Below, one piece after another: positions 1 to 7,579 of a stretch of DNA of 33,996 nucleotides. The stretch covers positions 1 to 33,996 of the forward strand of contig JAGBCA010000054.1 in assembly GCA_017938205.1 (NCBI GenBank). The letters are read 5' to 3'. Position numbers and translations under genes: made by a program. The stretch's first letter is position 1. Every line of letters begins with the position of its first letter. This DNA is from Clostridia bacterium (lineage in GTDB: Bacteria > Bacillota > Clostridia > Oscillospirales > CAG-272). Below the pieces are notes generated by a model. It did no database searches, was not told the DNA's origin, and worked only from the letters and a program-made list of their open reading frames with translations.

Positions 1-263
1 AAATGGTATCGAGGTTGAAAACCTACGGTTTTCTCCGTTTGAATTCGTTTTTTATTCTATCGCCGTTTCCTCGCTCGGTGTACCCTTGTACACCTCTCGC
101 TCGTCATCCGACGATTTCTCCTCTAAATCCGTTCGCCCCCGATGTGTTCTCATTAAGAATCCGCCAAGATTATAGATCTTACTGCATTTTTCTCTTTTTT
201 GCCTTGATTTTATTGGATTCTTAATGAGACAGCCCCTTTTCATTGTTTATAATCAAAGGAAAT
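1..263. repeat. Repeat-like segment, possible mobile-element end
   Basis: No convincing gene is seen here. Two arms TCTCATTAAGAATCC (148-162) and GGATTCTTAATGAGA (215-229) form a perfect 15-bp inverted repeat around a 52-base AT-rich core. Small perfect hairpins lie at 17-33 (GAAAACC-TAC-GGTTTTC) and 77-94 (GGTGTACCCTTGTACACC). Read on the minus strand, the right edge (226-240) begins AAAAGGGGCTGTCTCATT, which resembles the termini of some insertion sequences and MITEs. The left side is cut by the window edge, so the element type cannot be settled. Short ORFs crossing it lack support. Confidence 0.4.
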
Positions 264-800
264 TTATTGCTCGCCAACGATGCGCTTGAGGCAGGGGAGC
301 AGATAACGGAAATTGCCTTGCGCATGCGCGGCACCGGTGAGGAGGATCTCGGAGATAAAGGGGGCAACCGTTGGGTCAAAGAGAAAGCCGAAGCGAACGC
401 CCAGGGGGCGAATCTGATCGCTGAGTTTATCGATCAGCTCTTTGTGGTATTTTTGTCGAATGGCTCTGTAATTCTGCGGACCATGAAAGCTATCCCAGGC
501 GGTGCGATAGGTATCTGCAAAGGCGCGGATCTCATCGAATACGATTTCGAGACCCTCGGAGGCGGTGGTTGCGGAGGGGATCTCGCTTTCCATTTTGCGC
601 AATGCGTTTTCCCAATCCTCCAGCATTACGGCGGCCACGAGGTGCTCCTTTGAGGGAAAATAGTTGTAAAGCGTGCCTGCGGCAACGCCCACCGTGCTCG
701 CGAGCGTACGCATATTCAGTCCCGCAAGCCCCTTTTCCGTGAGAAGCTGCTTTGCCGTTTGCATTATATTATCTTTTGCATTCTTGATGAGCTTTGGCAT
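264..800 (-). CDS. TetR/AcrR-family transcriptional regulator
   Basis: A 178-aa one-component repressor. Residues about 8-55 are a TetR N-terminal helix-turn-helix with the diagnostic run GVAAGTLYNYFPSKEHL near residues 38-54. The remaining C-terminal helices would form the ligand-binding and dimer domain, which is not conserved enough to name a ligand. The ATG at 800 is preferred over an upstream in-frame ATG at 869 because an AAGGA ribosome site lies about 10 bases before it and the upstream extension overlaps the promoter. The gene is divergent from the cation-transporting ATPase at 1136, so it may autoregulate or control that neighbour; no operator could be assigned. The family call is firm and the target is inference. 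Confidence 0.9.
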   Translation of the reverse strand: MPKLIKNAKDNIMQTAKQLLTEKGLAGLNMRTLASTVGVAAGTLYNYFPSKEHLVAAVMLEDWENALRKMESEIPSATTASEGLEIVFDEIRAFADTYRTAWDSFHGPQNYRAIRQKYHKELIDKLSDQIRPLGVRFGFLFDPTVAPFISEILLTGAAHAQGNFRYLLPCLKRIVGEQ

Positions 801-834
801 TGGATCTCGGTCCTTTCTCGAAAACAATATCATC

Positions 835-863
835 ATTATAATCGAAGCAAAAGAAAAAAGCAA
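835..863 (-). promoter_or_regulatory. Promoter of the TetR gene
   Basis: On the minus strand TTGCTT (858-863), a 17-base spacer and TATAAT (835-840) match a sigma-A promoter. It lies 35 bases upstream of the TetR start codon. Confidence 0.6.
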
Positions 864-934
864 GAGCAAACGGTGTTTTTTTTAACGGATTTTTTCTTCC
901 AAACGAAGAAAAAATGAATTTTTCAAAAAAGCCA

Positions 935-963
935 TTGACAAGCCGGCGCTTTTTTGCTAAAAT
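935..963 (+). promoter_or_regulatory. Promoter of the Mn-type leader and P-type ATPase
   Basis: TTGACA (935-940), a 17-base spacer and TAAAAT (958-963) with an upstream TG (extended -10). It would start an RNA near 970, immediately before the riboswitch-like leader, giving a leader of about 165 bases. Confidence 0.75.
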
Positions 964-979
964 ATTCCATAGCAAATCC

Positions 980-1066
980 TCTTTTTCAAGGGAGTAGTCA
1001 GCACAATGTGCGGTTAAGTCAACAGCATGGAATTTTTCCTGGCTTAACCTTAAATGACGAGACTGA
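980..1066 (+). promoter_or_regulatory. yybP-ykoY family (Mn2+-sensing) riboswitch
   Basis: Conserved pieces of the yybP-ykoY manganese aptamer appear in the right order: GGGAGTAG (990-997, loop L1), a helix GGTTAAG (1012-1018) pairing with CTTAACC (1043-1049), the internal GTCAAC and CTGGC bases flanking that helix, and GACGAGAC (1056-1063, loop L3). The last piece is also the 5' arm of the terminator that follows, so ligand binding and termination compete for it. In this family Mn2+ generally turns expression on by blocking the terminator. The closing helix P1 could not be drawn confidently by eye. Confidence 0.75.
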
Positions 1067-1105
1067 TTCATGCGTATAATACGTATGAGAGTCTCGTCTT
1101 TTTTT
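1056..1105 (+). terminator. Riboswitch-controlled intrinsic terminator
   Basis: GACGAGACT (1056-1064) pairs perfectly with AGTCTCGTC (1090-1098). Further pairing inside the loop (CATGCGTAT with ATACGTATG) extends the stem, and seven T follow. Its 5' arm is shared with the aptamer L3 region, as expected for the expression platform. Confidence 0.8.
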
Positions 1106-1135
1106 CTACGATATATTATTATGGAGGTAAAAACC

Positions 1136-3754
1136 ATGAAAGCACATAGCAAAGACAAGGAAGCGCTTCTTGCCGAGCTTCAAACGAGTGAGACCGTCGG
1201 TCTTTCGGGCGAGCGTGCGAGAGAGCTGCTTTCCGAGGTGGGCGAAAACCGCCTGCGTGAAAAAAAGAAAAAGGGCATGCTTCGCCGCTTTTTCGATCAG
1301 TTTAAGGACGTGATGATCCTCATCCTTCTGGCGGCTGCTGCCGTTTCCTTCACGATCGCCTGCATTGAGGGCAATCCCAAGGAATTTTTTGAGCCTGCAT
1401 TGATCCTTTTGATCGTGGTGCTGAACGCGGTGATGGGCGTGATGCAGGAGAGCAAGGCGGAAAAGGCACTGGATGCGCTGAAAAGCATGTCTGCGCCGCA
1501 CGCACGCGTGATCCGTGACGGCAAGGTGCAGGTGATCGATGCAAAGGATCTCGTTCCGGGTGATATTATCCACCTGGAGGCGGGCGATTTCGTGCCTGCG
1601 GATGCAAGGCTTCTGACGAGCGCGGGACTGAAATCCGAGGAATCTGCCTTGACGGGTGAATCCGTTCCCTCCGAGAAGGATGCCTCTGCCGCCGTGAAGG
1701 AGGATGCTCCCCTCGGCGACCGCACAAATATGGTATTTTCGGGCTGCAGCATTACCTATGGTACGGCGACTGCCGTTGTTGTTGCCACGGGAATGCAGAC
1801 CGAAATGGGCAAGATCGCAGGACTTCTGGATGGTGAGGCTGAAACGCAAACGCCCCTGCAGCAGAAGCTTGCACAGCTTGGTAAGTATCTCGGTATTCTG
1901 GCACTTGCGGCCTGCGGCGTGATCTTCGTTGTCGGCCTTTTGAATAAGATCCCTCCGCTGGAGATCTTTATGACGGCGATCTCTCTTGCCGTTTCTGCCA
2001 TTCCCGAGGGTATGCCCGCGATCGTAACGATCGTGCTTTCAATCGGCGTGCAGCGTATGGTAAAGAAAAATGCGCTGATCCGCCGTCTTCCCGCCGTGGA
2101 AACGCTGGGAAGCGCCTCGGTTATCTGCTCGGATAAGACGGGAACGCTCACGCAGAACCGCATGACGCTCACCAAGGCCTATGTGGAGGGCGCAGAGATC
2201 GAGCTGATCTCGGCAGAAAACAGCGAGGCCGTGCGCCGCCTTCTGACCTACGGAACGCTTTGCTCGGACGGAACGGTCGTGGTGGAGGGAGATTCGGTGC
2301 GCCATATCGGTGACCCGACGGAGACCGCCATCGTATACGCCTCATATAAAAACGGTGCGCCCAAGGAAACGCTCGATGCGGCCTATCCCCGCCTTGGCGC
2401 GATCCCCTTTGATTCTGACCGTAAGCTGATGAGCACCATCCACGAGATGGAAGGCAAGCGTATCGTGATCGTGAAGGGCGCGTTTGATATGATGGCAGAG
2501 CGCTGTATTTCGGGCGATCTTGAAAGGGCGCGTGCCATTACGGAGCAGATGAGCGCGGATGCACTGCGCGTGCTTGCCGTAGCTTATAAGGAAATAGAAG
2601 AGCTGCCCGCGGTGCTTACCTCGGAGACGGTGGAAAACGGGCTTACCTTCCTCGGTCTCGTTGGTATGATCGACCCGCCGCGCCCCGAGGCGAAGGAGGC
2701 CGTTACCATCTGCCGCCGCGCAGGCATCAAGCCCGTAATGATCACGGGTGACCATGTGGTAACTGCGACCGCCATTGCCAAGGAGCTTGGCATCTATCTT
2801 GAGGGCGATATGGCCATCACGGGTGCACAGCTGGATGCGATGGACGATGCCGCTCTGGATGCCGCCGTAGAAAATATTTCGGTATACGCCCGTGTTTCGC
2901 CCGAAAACAAGATCCGTATCGTCAAGGCATGGCAGAGAAAGGGGCAGGTCGTTTCCATGACGGGAGACGGCGTAAACGATGCGCCTGCTCTGAAGGCCGC
3001 CGATATCGGATGTGCAATGGGTATCACGGGTACGGACGTTGCCAAGGGTGCGGCCGATATGACCCTGACGGACGATAACTTTGCGACCATCGTGGACGCC
3101 GTGCGTGAGGGTAGAGGCATTTACGCCAACATCCGCAAGGTGGTTGGCTTCCTGCTCGGTACGAATATCGGCGAGGTGATCACCGTGTTCGTTGCGATGC
3201 TTTTGTGGCACAAAACGCCCCTGCTTTCGATGCAGCTGCTCTGGATCAACCTCGTGACCGATAGCCTTCCCGCGATCGCCCTCGGCATGGAAGCCGTGGA
3301 AAAGGACGTCATGCTTCGTCGCCCGAAGCCGAAGGATGAGGGTATTTTTGCCCACGGGCTCGGTTTCCGCGTGGTATGGCAGGGCTGTATGTTCGCGCTT
3401 CTGACGCTGATCGGCTTCGTGCTTGGTGAGCAGGTGATGGGAACGCTGGCAGGCGGCCAGACGATGGCATTCATGGTGCTGGCGCTTTGCCAGGTGGTGC
3501 AGGCCTTCAATATGCGAAGCGAGCATTCGCTCTTCAAGATCGGTCCTTTCGGAAACAGAAATCTCAATCTTGCCGCCCTCGCCTCCACGGCGCTTGTGGC
3601 ACTCGTTGTGTTCACGCCCATTCGCACGGCCTTTGGTCTCGTGGTGCTGAAGCCTTGGTTGTATTTCGTTGCCCTCGGTCTGATCATCCTGCCTTTCTTC
3701 GTTATGGAGATCTACAAGCTGATCGTATATCTGCGTGAAAAGAAGAACGCATAA
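1136..3754 (+). CDS. P2-type cation-transporting ATPase (probable Mn2+/Ca2+ exporter)
   Basis: An 872-aa P-type ATPase of the SERCA/PMR1 (P2A) type, which uses ATP to move divalent cations out of the cytoplasm. Visible in order: an N-terminal cation-ATPase domain, actuator TGES at 173-176, phosphorylated Asp333 in SDKTGT, the hinge TGDGVND at 609-615, and C-terminal membrane helices. In the membrane, the fourth-helix motif PEGMPA, the fifth-helix NIGE and the sixth-helix NLVTD keep the residues that form the single shared Ca/Mn site (site II). There is no CPx motif, so it is not a heavy-metal P1B pump. The start ATG at 1136 follows GGAGGT at 1123-1128. The yybP-ykoY leader points to manganese export rather than calcium. 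Family is certain; metal is inferred from the leader. Confidence 0.93.
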   Translation: MKAHSKDKEALLAELQTSETVGLSGERARELLSEVGENRLREKKKKGMLRRFFDQFKDVMILILLAAAAVSFTIACIEGNPKEFFEPALILLIVVLNAVMGVMQESKAEKALDALKSMSAPHARVIRDGKVQVIDAKDLVPGDIIHLEAGDFVPADARLLTSAGLKSEESALTGESVPSEKDASAAVKEDAPLGDRTNMVFSGCSITYGTATAVVVATGMQTEMGKIAGLLDGEAETQTPLQQKLAQLGKYLGILALAACGVIFVVGLLNKIPPLEIFMTAISLAVSAIPEGMPAIVTIVLSIGVQRMVKKNALIRRLPAVETLGSASVICSDKTGTLTQNRMTLTKAYVEGAEIELISAENSEAVRRLLTYGTLCSDGTVVVEGDSVRHIGDPTETAIVYASYKNGAPKETLDAAYPRLGAIPFDSDRKLMSTIHEMEGKRIVIVKGAFDMMAERCISGDLERARAITEQMSADALRVLAVAYKEIEELPAVLTSETVENGLTFLGLVGMIDPPRPEAKEAVTICRRAGIKPVMITGDHVVTATAIAKELGIYLEGDMAITGAQLDAMDDAALDAAVENISVYARVSPENKIRIVKAWQRKGQVVSMTGDGVNDAPALKAADIGCAMGITGTDVAKGAADMTLTDDNFATIVDAVREGRGIYANIRKVVGFLLGTNIGEVITVFVAMLLWHKTPLLSMQLLWINLVTDSLPAIALGMEAVEKDVMLRRPKPKDEGIFAHGLGFRVVWQGCMFALLTLIGFVLGEQVMGTLAGGQTMAFMVLALCQVVQAFNMRSEHSLFKIGPFGNRNLNLAALASTALVALVVFTPIRTAFGLVVLKPWLYFVALGLIILPFFVMEIYKLIVYLREKKNA

Positions 3755-3770
3755 AAAAATAAAATAAACA

Positions 3771-3806
3771 CGGCGCGGTGAGTTTTTCCACCGCGTCGAT
3801 CTTTTT
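3771..3806 (+). terminator. Intrinsic terminator of the P-type ATPase gene
   Basis: CGGCGCGGTG (3771-3780) pairs with CACCGCGTCG (3789-3798) with one G-U pair, followed by a T-rich tail (ATCTTTTT). It sits 16 bases after the stop codon. Confidence 0.8.
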
Positions 3807-3830
3807 AAAGATTTGCATAAGTTTGATTGA

Positions 3831-3898
3831 AATAAAATGCCGATTTCGGAAAAAACTTATGAAAACAATGAAGAAAATGCCGAAATCGGAATTTTATG
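3831..3898. promoter_or_regulatory. Paired palindromic boxes next to a -35 element, possible operator
   Basis: Two near-identical boxes, AAAATGCCGATTTCGGA (3834-3850) and AAAATGCCGAAATCGGA (3874-3890), repeat at a 40-base interval. Each has a palindromic core (CCGATTTCGG, CCGAAATCGG). The outer flanks are also inverted (AATAAAAT against ATTTTAT). The right box ends directly before the -35 hexamer at 3899, a usual position for a repressor or activator site. No regulator was assigned. Confidence 0.4.
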
Positions 3899-3927
3899 TT
3901 GACAATCTGCGTATAATATAGTATAAT
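3899..3927 (+). promoter_or_regulatory. Consensus promoter of the DUF4143 ATPase gene
   Basis: TTGACA (3899-3904), a 17-base spacer and TATAAT (3922-3927): a full match to the sigma-A consensus, 39 bases before the start codon. Confidence 0.85.
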
Positions 3928-3965
3928 GGTTATGCAAAGAATAATCATCAAGGGAGGATGATGGT

Positions 3966-5216
3966 ATGGTACAGCGTAATGAGTATTTGGAGCAATTGAT
4001 AAAATGGAAGGATGAACAGGTAATCAAGGTGGTTACCGGCATTCGTCGCTGTGGAAAGTCTACCTTGCTTGAAATGTATCAGGACTATTTAAAAACGCAG
4101 GGTGTTTCGGAAGATCAGATCATATCAATAAATTTTGAAGAATTGGAATATGAGGACCTTTTGGATTATAAAGCTCTCTATAACTATGTAAAAGAGAGAT
4201 TGCATGAGTCCAAGCCAACGTATGTATTTCTTGATGAAATCCAGCAGGTTGAGGATTTTCAGAAAGCGGTGGACAGCTTATACGTTAAGAAAAACGTAGA
4301 CGTATATATCACCGGTTCTAACGCATATTTGCTTTCCGGTGAGCTTGCTACACTTCTTTCCGGAAGATATATCGAGATAAAGATGCTTCCTCTTTCTTTC
4401 GCTGAATTTTATGAGTTGAAGTCCGGTGGAGATAAAGAGGTTTTGTTTGCCGAATATATGAAAAACGGTGGCTTGCCTTACGTTACTGTGCTTGGCAATG
4501 ACAGTGATAAGATAGATACTTATTTGGAGGGTATCTATAATACGATAATGGTAAAGGATGTTGAAGAGCGTCAGCGCCGCAAGGAGATAGATCCCAATAA
4601 GCGCAAAATCACGGATATAGCACTTTTGAAAAATATATCCAAGTTCCTTGCAAGCTCTATAGGCAGTCCTGTTTCGGTGAAGAGTATAGCCGATTATGTG
4701 ACCTCAAGCGGTCGTAAAATATCTCAAAACACCGTGGATGATTATGTAGAGGCCTTGGTTGAGCCGTATATCTTCTATCCGGCTGAGCGTTTTGACGTGC
4801 TTGGCAAGCAGCTCTTGAAAAAGAATCAGAAGATGTATATCGTTGATCTTGGTTTGCGTCGTCATCTTCTTGCAAGAGGCAAGTACGATTTAGGTTTTTC
4901 TCTTGAGAATATAATCTATTTCGAGCTTTTACGTCGTGGTTACAGTGTAAATATAGGTAAGGTTGGTGCAACAGAAATCGATTTTGTTGCAAGAAAGAAC
5001 GAGGAAGTTCTTTATTATCAAGTAACGGCATCTATGGTGGAGGAAGCTACTTTTGAAAGAGAGATGACTCCGCTTCGGAATATAACCGATAATTATCCGA
5101 AGACTGTTATAACCCTCGATCGTTTCACTCTTGGCAATTACGAGGGAATAACTGTTGTAAACGCAATCGATTGGCTACTGGATGGAGCAAGCCGTTTCCA
5201 AAGAAAAACTGACTAA
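3966..5216 (+). CDS. AAA-type ATPase with C-terminal DUF4143 domain
   Basis: A 416-aa cytoplasmic protein of the widespread ATPase-DUF4143 family. The N-terminal part carries Walker A GIRRCGKST (25-33), Walker B YVFLDE (86-91) and a sensor region YITGSNAYLLSGE, characteristic of this AAA_14-type ATPase. The C-terminal DUF4143 part contains RGY, EIDFVA and YYQVT in series, a pattern like PD-(D/E)xK nuclease folds; activity is unproven in this family. Start ATG 3966 is chosen from three close ATGs because AGGGAGGA (3951-3958) is at ideal distance. The coding sequence is much more AT-rich than the flanking GC-rich genes. It has its own promoter and terminator, consistent with a mobile single-gene cassette. 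Cellular role is unknown; family members are often called accessory or defence-like. Confidence 0.9.
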   Translation: MVQRNEYLEQLIKWKDEQVIKVVTGIRRCGKSTLLEMYQDYLKTQGVSEDQIISINFEELEYEDLLDYKALYNYVKERLHESKPTYVFLDEIQQVEDFQKAVDSLYVKKNVDVYITGSNAYLLSGELATLLSGRYIEIKMLPLSFAEFYELKSGGDKEVLFAEYMKNGGLPYVTVLGNDSDKIDTYLEGIYNTIMVKDVEERQRRKEIDPNKRKITDIALLKNISKFLASSIGSPVSVKSIADYVTSSGRKISQNTVDDYVEALVEPYIFYPAERFDVLGKQLLKKNQKMYIVDLGLRRHLLARGKYDLGFSLENIIYFELLRRGYSVNIGKVGATEIDFVARKNEEVLYYQVTASMVEEATFEREMTPLRNITDNYPKTVITLDRFTLGNYEGITVVNAIDWLLDGASRFQRKTD

Positions 5217-5237
5217 GCGAGGCTTAGTCAGTTTTTT
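5204..5237. terminator. Bidirectional terminator between convergent genes
   Basis: AAAAACTGACTAAGC (5204-5218) and its complement ending in six T (5222-5237) form a long perfect hairpin with A and T tracts on both sides. It can therefore stop transcription from both strands. The stop codon of the ATPase gene is inside the left arm. Confidence 0.85.
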
Positions 5238-5250
5238 GGTTTGAAGAAGA

Positions 5251-5517
5251 TTATGCCTTTTCCGAAAATTCTATAAGAAACGCTGTTGCGAATCGGCATC
5301 CCTTGAAGAATGCTTTTTTAACGAAAGATTCCTGCATCTCACATAATGTATCAATGTAAGCTTCAATCGCATCGCTTTGCTCCTTCGTTAGTAGGTCATT
5401 TGCAATTTTGTGCTTCTTCAATGCTTCTTTTGCAAGTACCCGTTCTTCTTCGGTATCCATCACTGCGCATTTTTCTGCAAGATATTCATTCCATAAGCCT
5501 TCGAGTGTTTTTCTCAT
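5251..5517 (-). CDS. Small conserved protein, probably DUF6809 family
   Basis: An 88-aa, highly charged, mostly helical protein. The opening (MRKTLEGLWNEYL) and the pattern of a central Lys/Glu-rich helix followed by a phenylalanine-rich C-terminus (KGCRFATAFLIEF) resemble DUF6809 proteins common in Clostridia, whose function is not known. ATG 5517 is preferred to ATG 5523 or 5562 because AGGAG at 5526-5530 would be too close to the ATG at 5523 but is well placed for 5517. It faces the DUF4143 ATPase across a shared terminator and is similarly AT-rich, so the two may have been acquired together. No signal peptide or membrane segment is seen. DUF assignment is by memory of the family, so moderate. 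Confidence 0.65.
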   Translation of the reverse strand: MRKTLEGLWNEYLAEKCAVMDTEEERVLAKEALKKHKIANDLLTKEQSDAIEAYIDTLCEMQESFVKKAFFKGCRFATAFLIEFSEKA

Positions 5518-5586
5518 TGACATTTCTCCTGTACACGTTCGTAGATGTATGTAGTATATCATGCTTCTCTTGCTTGCACATAGACA

Positions 5587-5606
5587 TATACATTATCTAA
5601 TGTATA
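5587..5606. promoter_or_regulatory. Perfect 20-bp palindrome upstream of the small gene
   Basis: TATACATTA (5587-5595), TC, TAATGTATA (5598-5606), with a second palindrome AATGTATACATT overlapping at 5599-5610. It lies 70-90 bases upstream of the minus-strand gene and just upstream of a plausible minus-strand -10 (TATACT, near 5555). It may be an operator. Confidence 0.35.
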
Positions 5607-5631
5607 CATTACATATAAAATGATAGAGGGA

Positions 5632-5669
5632 TAAAAAATCGCCCACCTCGATCAAAGTCGGGATGGGCG
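5632..5669 (-). terminator. Terminator of the first GH20 gene
   Basis: On the minus strand CGCCCA and TGGGCG close a hairpin with inner CCGA/TCG pairs (5640-5669), followed by ATTTTTTAT. It lies 17 bases after the stop codon. Confidence 0.75.
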
Positions 5670-5686
5670 TTTACTTTATTTAATGA

Positions 5687-7312
5687 TTACTGCGAGCCCC
5701 AGAGGGTGCTGGGCGTTGCGATCGTATCGTAGTCGTTGGCAACGGCAATGCCCCTTCCCGGCTCGAGGGGAAGGATCGCTTCGGCAAGCTCGGGAATTTC
5801 GTCGATCTCGCCCTTGCAATATGCGAGCAGGCGTTTTTTGCAGGACTCCACGCGCGTGATCACGCCGCCGATGCGCAGCTCCTGCACATCAAAGCCGAAG
5901 GGCTTGTTCTCGGTGTACCACTGCTTGCGGAAGGCTTCGAGATATTCCGAAAGCTGCTTATAAAGCAGGGTGTAGTCCTCCTTGGCAAGGCGGAGAAGCT
6001 CGGTCTTGTCGCCCGCCTGGTAGGCCTCGCGGGTTTTCTTGCCGAGGGTGTATTTGGTAGCGAATACGGCGCACATCTTTGCGTGGTTGTCAAAGAGATA
6101 GCGCCATTTGAGAGATTTCTTTGCGTAAGCCTTGTATTCCTCGGAGAGGGCGGCAAAGATCTTGTCCTGGCCTTCCTTGATGATCGCATCGTGATAGCCG
6201 ACGAAGAGATCCGAGAAGAGCACGCGCTTGGAGGCACGCTCAAATTTTGACGGCCCAAAATGCACGAAATCCGGCTCATCCAGGCGCATAAAGGCATCGT
6301 AGTCCATGCCGAAGATGCGCTTGAATTTCGCTTTGATCTTAGCTTCGTCCGTGTTGCCACGCATATATTCTGCGAGGTAGAGCAGGGAGGGAAGGTTGGC
6401 AAAGCGGGAGCATTCGCAGCCGTTATCGCCCCAGGTGGTCAGCACGACGTGCTTGATCTTTGCCTCGCGGCAGGCCTCAAAGGCGGGTACCATGCTTTGG
6501 ATCGACCAGCGGTTGTTCGGAACGAGTGTGCGCCAGTTCCAGACCGCACCACCAAACCAGGTCTCACAGCCAAACTGCGCGTGCGTTTTAAACTGGTTGA
6601 GGTAGCGCTCCTTCTTGTCGGAGTAATAATCCCAATATACAAGCTCCACGTCCTTGGGAACGGCATCAACGATCTCCTTCGGCACGTCGAGAACGCCTTT
6701 GTCGCCGAGCGCACAGTAAACACCGCCGTTCCAGGGACGAATGAACATATCCGACCAGAGGATGGAGCGGCAACCGTATTTTTTCACGATGGCGTTTACC
6801 TTTTCAAGGTGGCGCTTCATAATGGAAATGCCGTCCTCGTGGCCGTATTGGTCAAGGTGCTGGCCGCGGCCAAGCTCCCACGCCTCGTCCATACCGATGT
6901 GGATGCGGCGGGTCTTGAAGCATTCCGAAACGGTCTTGATCATATGCTCCACAAGCTCGTAGGTGCGCGGATCGTCCACGAGAAGGGTGTCGTTCATCTC
7001 AAACTTTGCCTTCTTCCATCTGGAGAAGGAGCGCAGGTGCGCCAGCGTCTGGATGCAGGGGATGATCTCAATGCCGAGCGAGTCTGCAAAGGCATCCAGC
7101 TCCTTCATTTCCTCCACGGTGTAGCGGCCGCGCAGGTAGCCGAAGAAGGGCTCCTCGGGGATCTCATAGCAATCCTCGTTGTAGAAATACAGGCAATTGT
7201 AGCCCATCTTGTTCAGATACACGAGATACTGCTTGAAGGCAGGAATGCTCATCACCGCATTGCGCGAGAGATCCAGCATCGTGCCAAAGGTTTCGGGCTT
7301 GTAGGCTTTCAT
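5687..7312 (-). CDS. GH20 beta-N-acetylhexosaminidase-like enzyme, copy 1
   Basis: A 541-aa glycoside hydrolase family 20-like protein. It begins directly in the catalytic barrel, without the usual N-terminal GH20b domain or a signal peptide, so it should act in the cytoplasm on imported oligosaccharides. The catalytic Asp-Glu pair of substrate-assisted GH20 enzymes is D142-E143 in HIGMDEAWELGRG. Other barrel signatures are GIEIIPCIQTLAHLRSFSRW and LVYWDYY. Residues after about 350 form a helical C-terminal region. Start ATG 7312 aligns with the second copy and has GGAG just upstream; ATG 7324 is less likely. It lies downstream of copy 2 (7580-9205), from which it is separated by a terminator and its own weak promoter. 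N-terminal halves are very similar, so this is a recent tandem duplication. Confidence 0.88.
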   Translation of the reverse strand: MKAYKPETFGTMLDLSRNAVMSIPAFKQYLVYLNKMGYNCLYFYNEDCYEIPEEPFFGYLRGRYTVEEMKELDAFADSLGIEIIPCIQTLAHLRSFSRWKKAKFEMNDTLLVDDPRTYELVEHMIKTVSECFKTRRIHIGMDEAWELGRGQHLDQYGHEDGISIMKRHLEKVNAIVKKYGCRSILWSDMFIRPWNGGVYCALGDKGVLDVPKEIVDAVPKDVELVYWDYYSDKKERYLNQFKTHAQFGCETWFGGAVWNWRTLVPNNRWSIQSMVPAFEACREAKIKHVVLTTWGDNGCECSRFANLPSLLYLAEYMRGNTDEAKIKAKFKRIFGMDYDAFMRLDEPDFVHFGPSKFERASKRVLFSDLFVGYHDAIIKEGQDKIFAALSEEYKAYAKKSLKWRYLFDNHAKMCAVFATKYTLGKKTREAYQAGDKTELLRLAKEDYTLLYKQLSEYLEAFRKQWYTENKPFGFDVQELRIGGVITRVESCKKRLLAYCKGEIDEIPELAEAILPLEPGRGIAVANDYDTIATPSTLWGSQ

Positions 7313-7362
7313 AAAAATCTCCATTCTGCTTTTTCGGGGCCGATATCCCCGTTCGTATTTTC

Positions 7363-7368
7363 ATTATA
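7363..7368 (-). promoter_or_regulatory. Probable -10 element for GH20 copy 1
   Basis: TATAAT on the minus strand, 50 bases upstream of the start codon. No good -35 lies at 17 bases, which suggests dependence on an activator. The rest of the interval up to 7521 is AT-rich with no other feature seen. Confidence 0.45.
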
Positions 7369-7523
7369 CCACAACTCTTCCGATGAGGAAAGGTCAAAAA
7401 ATGATTTTTTCGTGTCAATTTTTGTGATGTGTCATTTTTCGTTGCTTCCTGCATCATTGTATCACGAAAAAGGGAAAATGTATGTATTTTTTATTTCATA
7501 AAGAGGGATTCTTGTTTCAAATT

Positions 7524-7563
7524 AAAAAAACAAACGGCCGTCCCGAAGAAACGGAGCGGCCGT
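7524..7563 (-). terminator. Terminator of GH20 copy 2
   Basis: On the minus strand ACGGCCG (complement of 7557-7563) pairs with CGGCCGT (7534-7540) with further CCG/CGG pairing inside, followed by TTGTTTTTTT. It lies 16 bases after the stop codon. Confidence 0.8.
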
Positions 7564-7579
7564 AGCCGGTATTGAAAAA

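Noticed and set aside
243-653. 136-aa plus-strand frame overlapping the TetR gene
   Set aside because: Antisense to a well-defined TetR protein with a promoter and ribosome site.
980-1066. Leader as a NiCo riboswitch
   Set aside because: The GGGAGTAG, GTCAAC, CTGGC and GACGAGAC segments fit the yybP-ykoY consensus and not NiCo.
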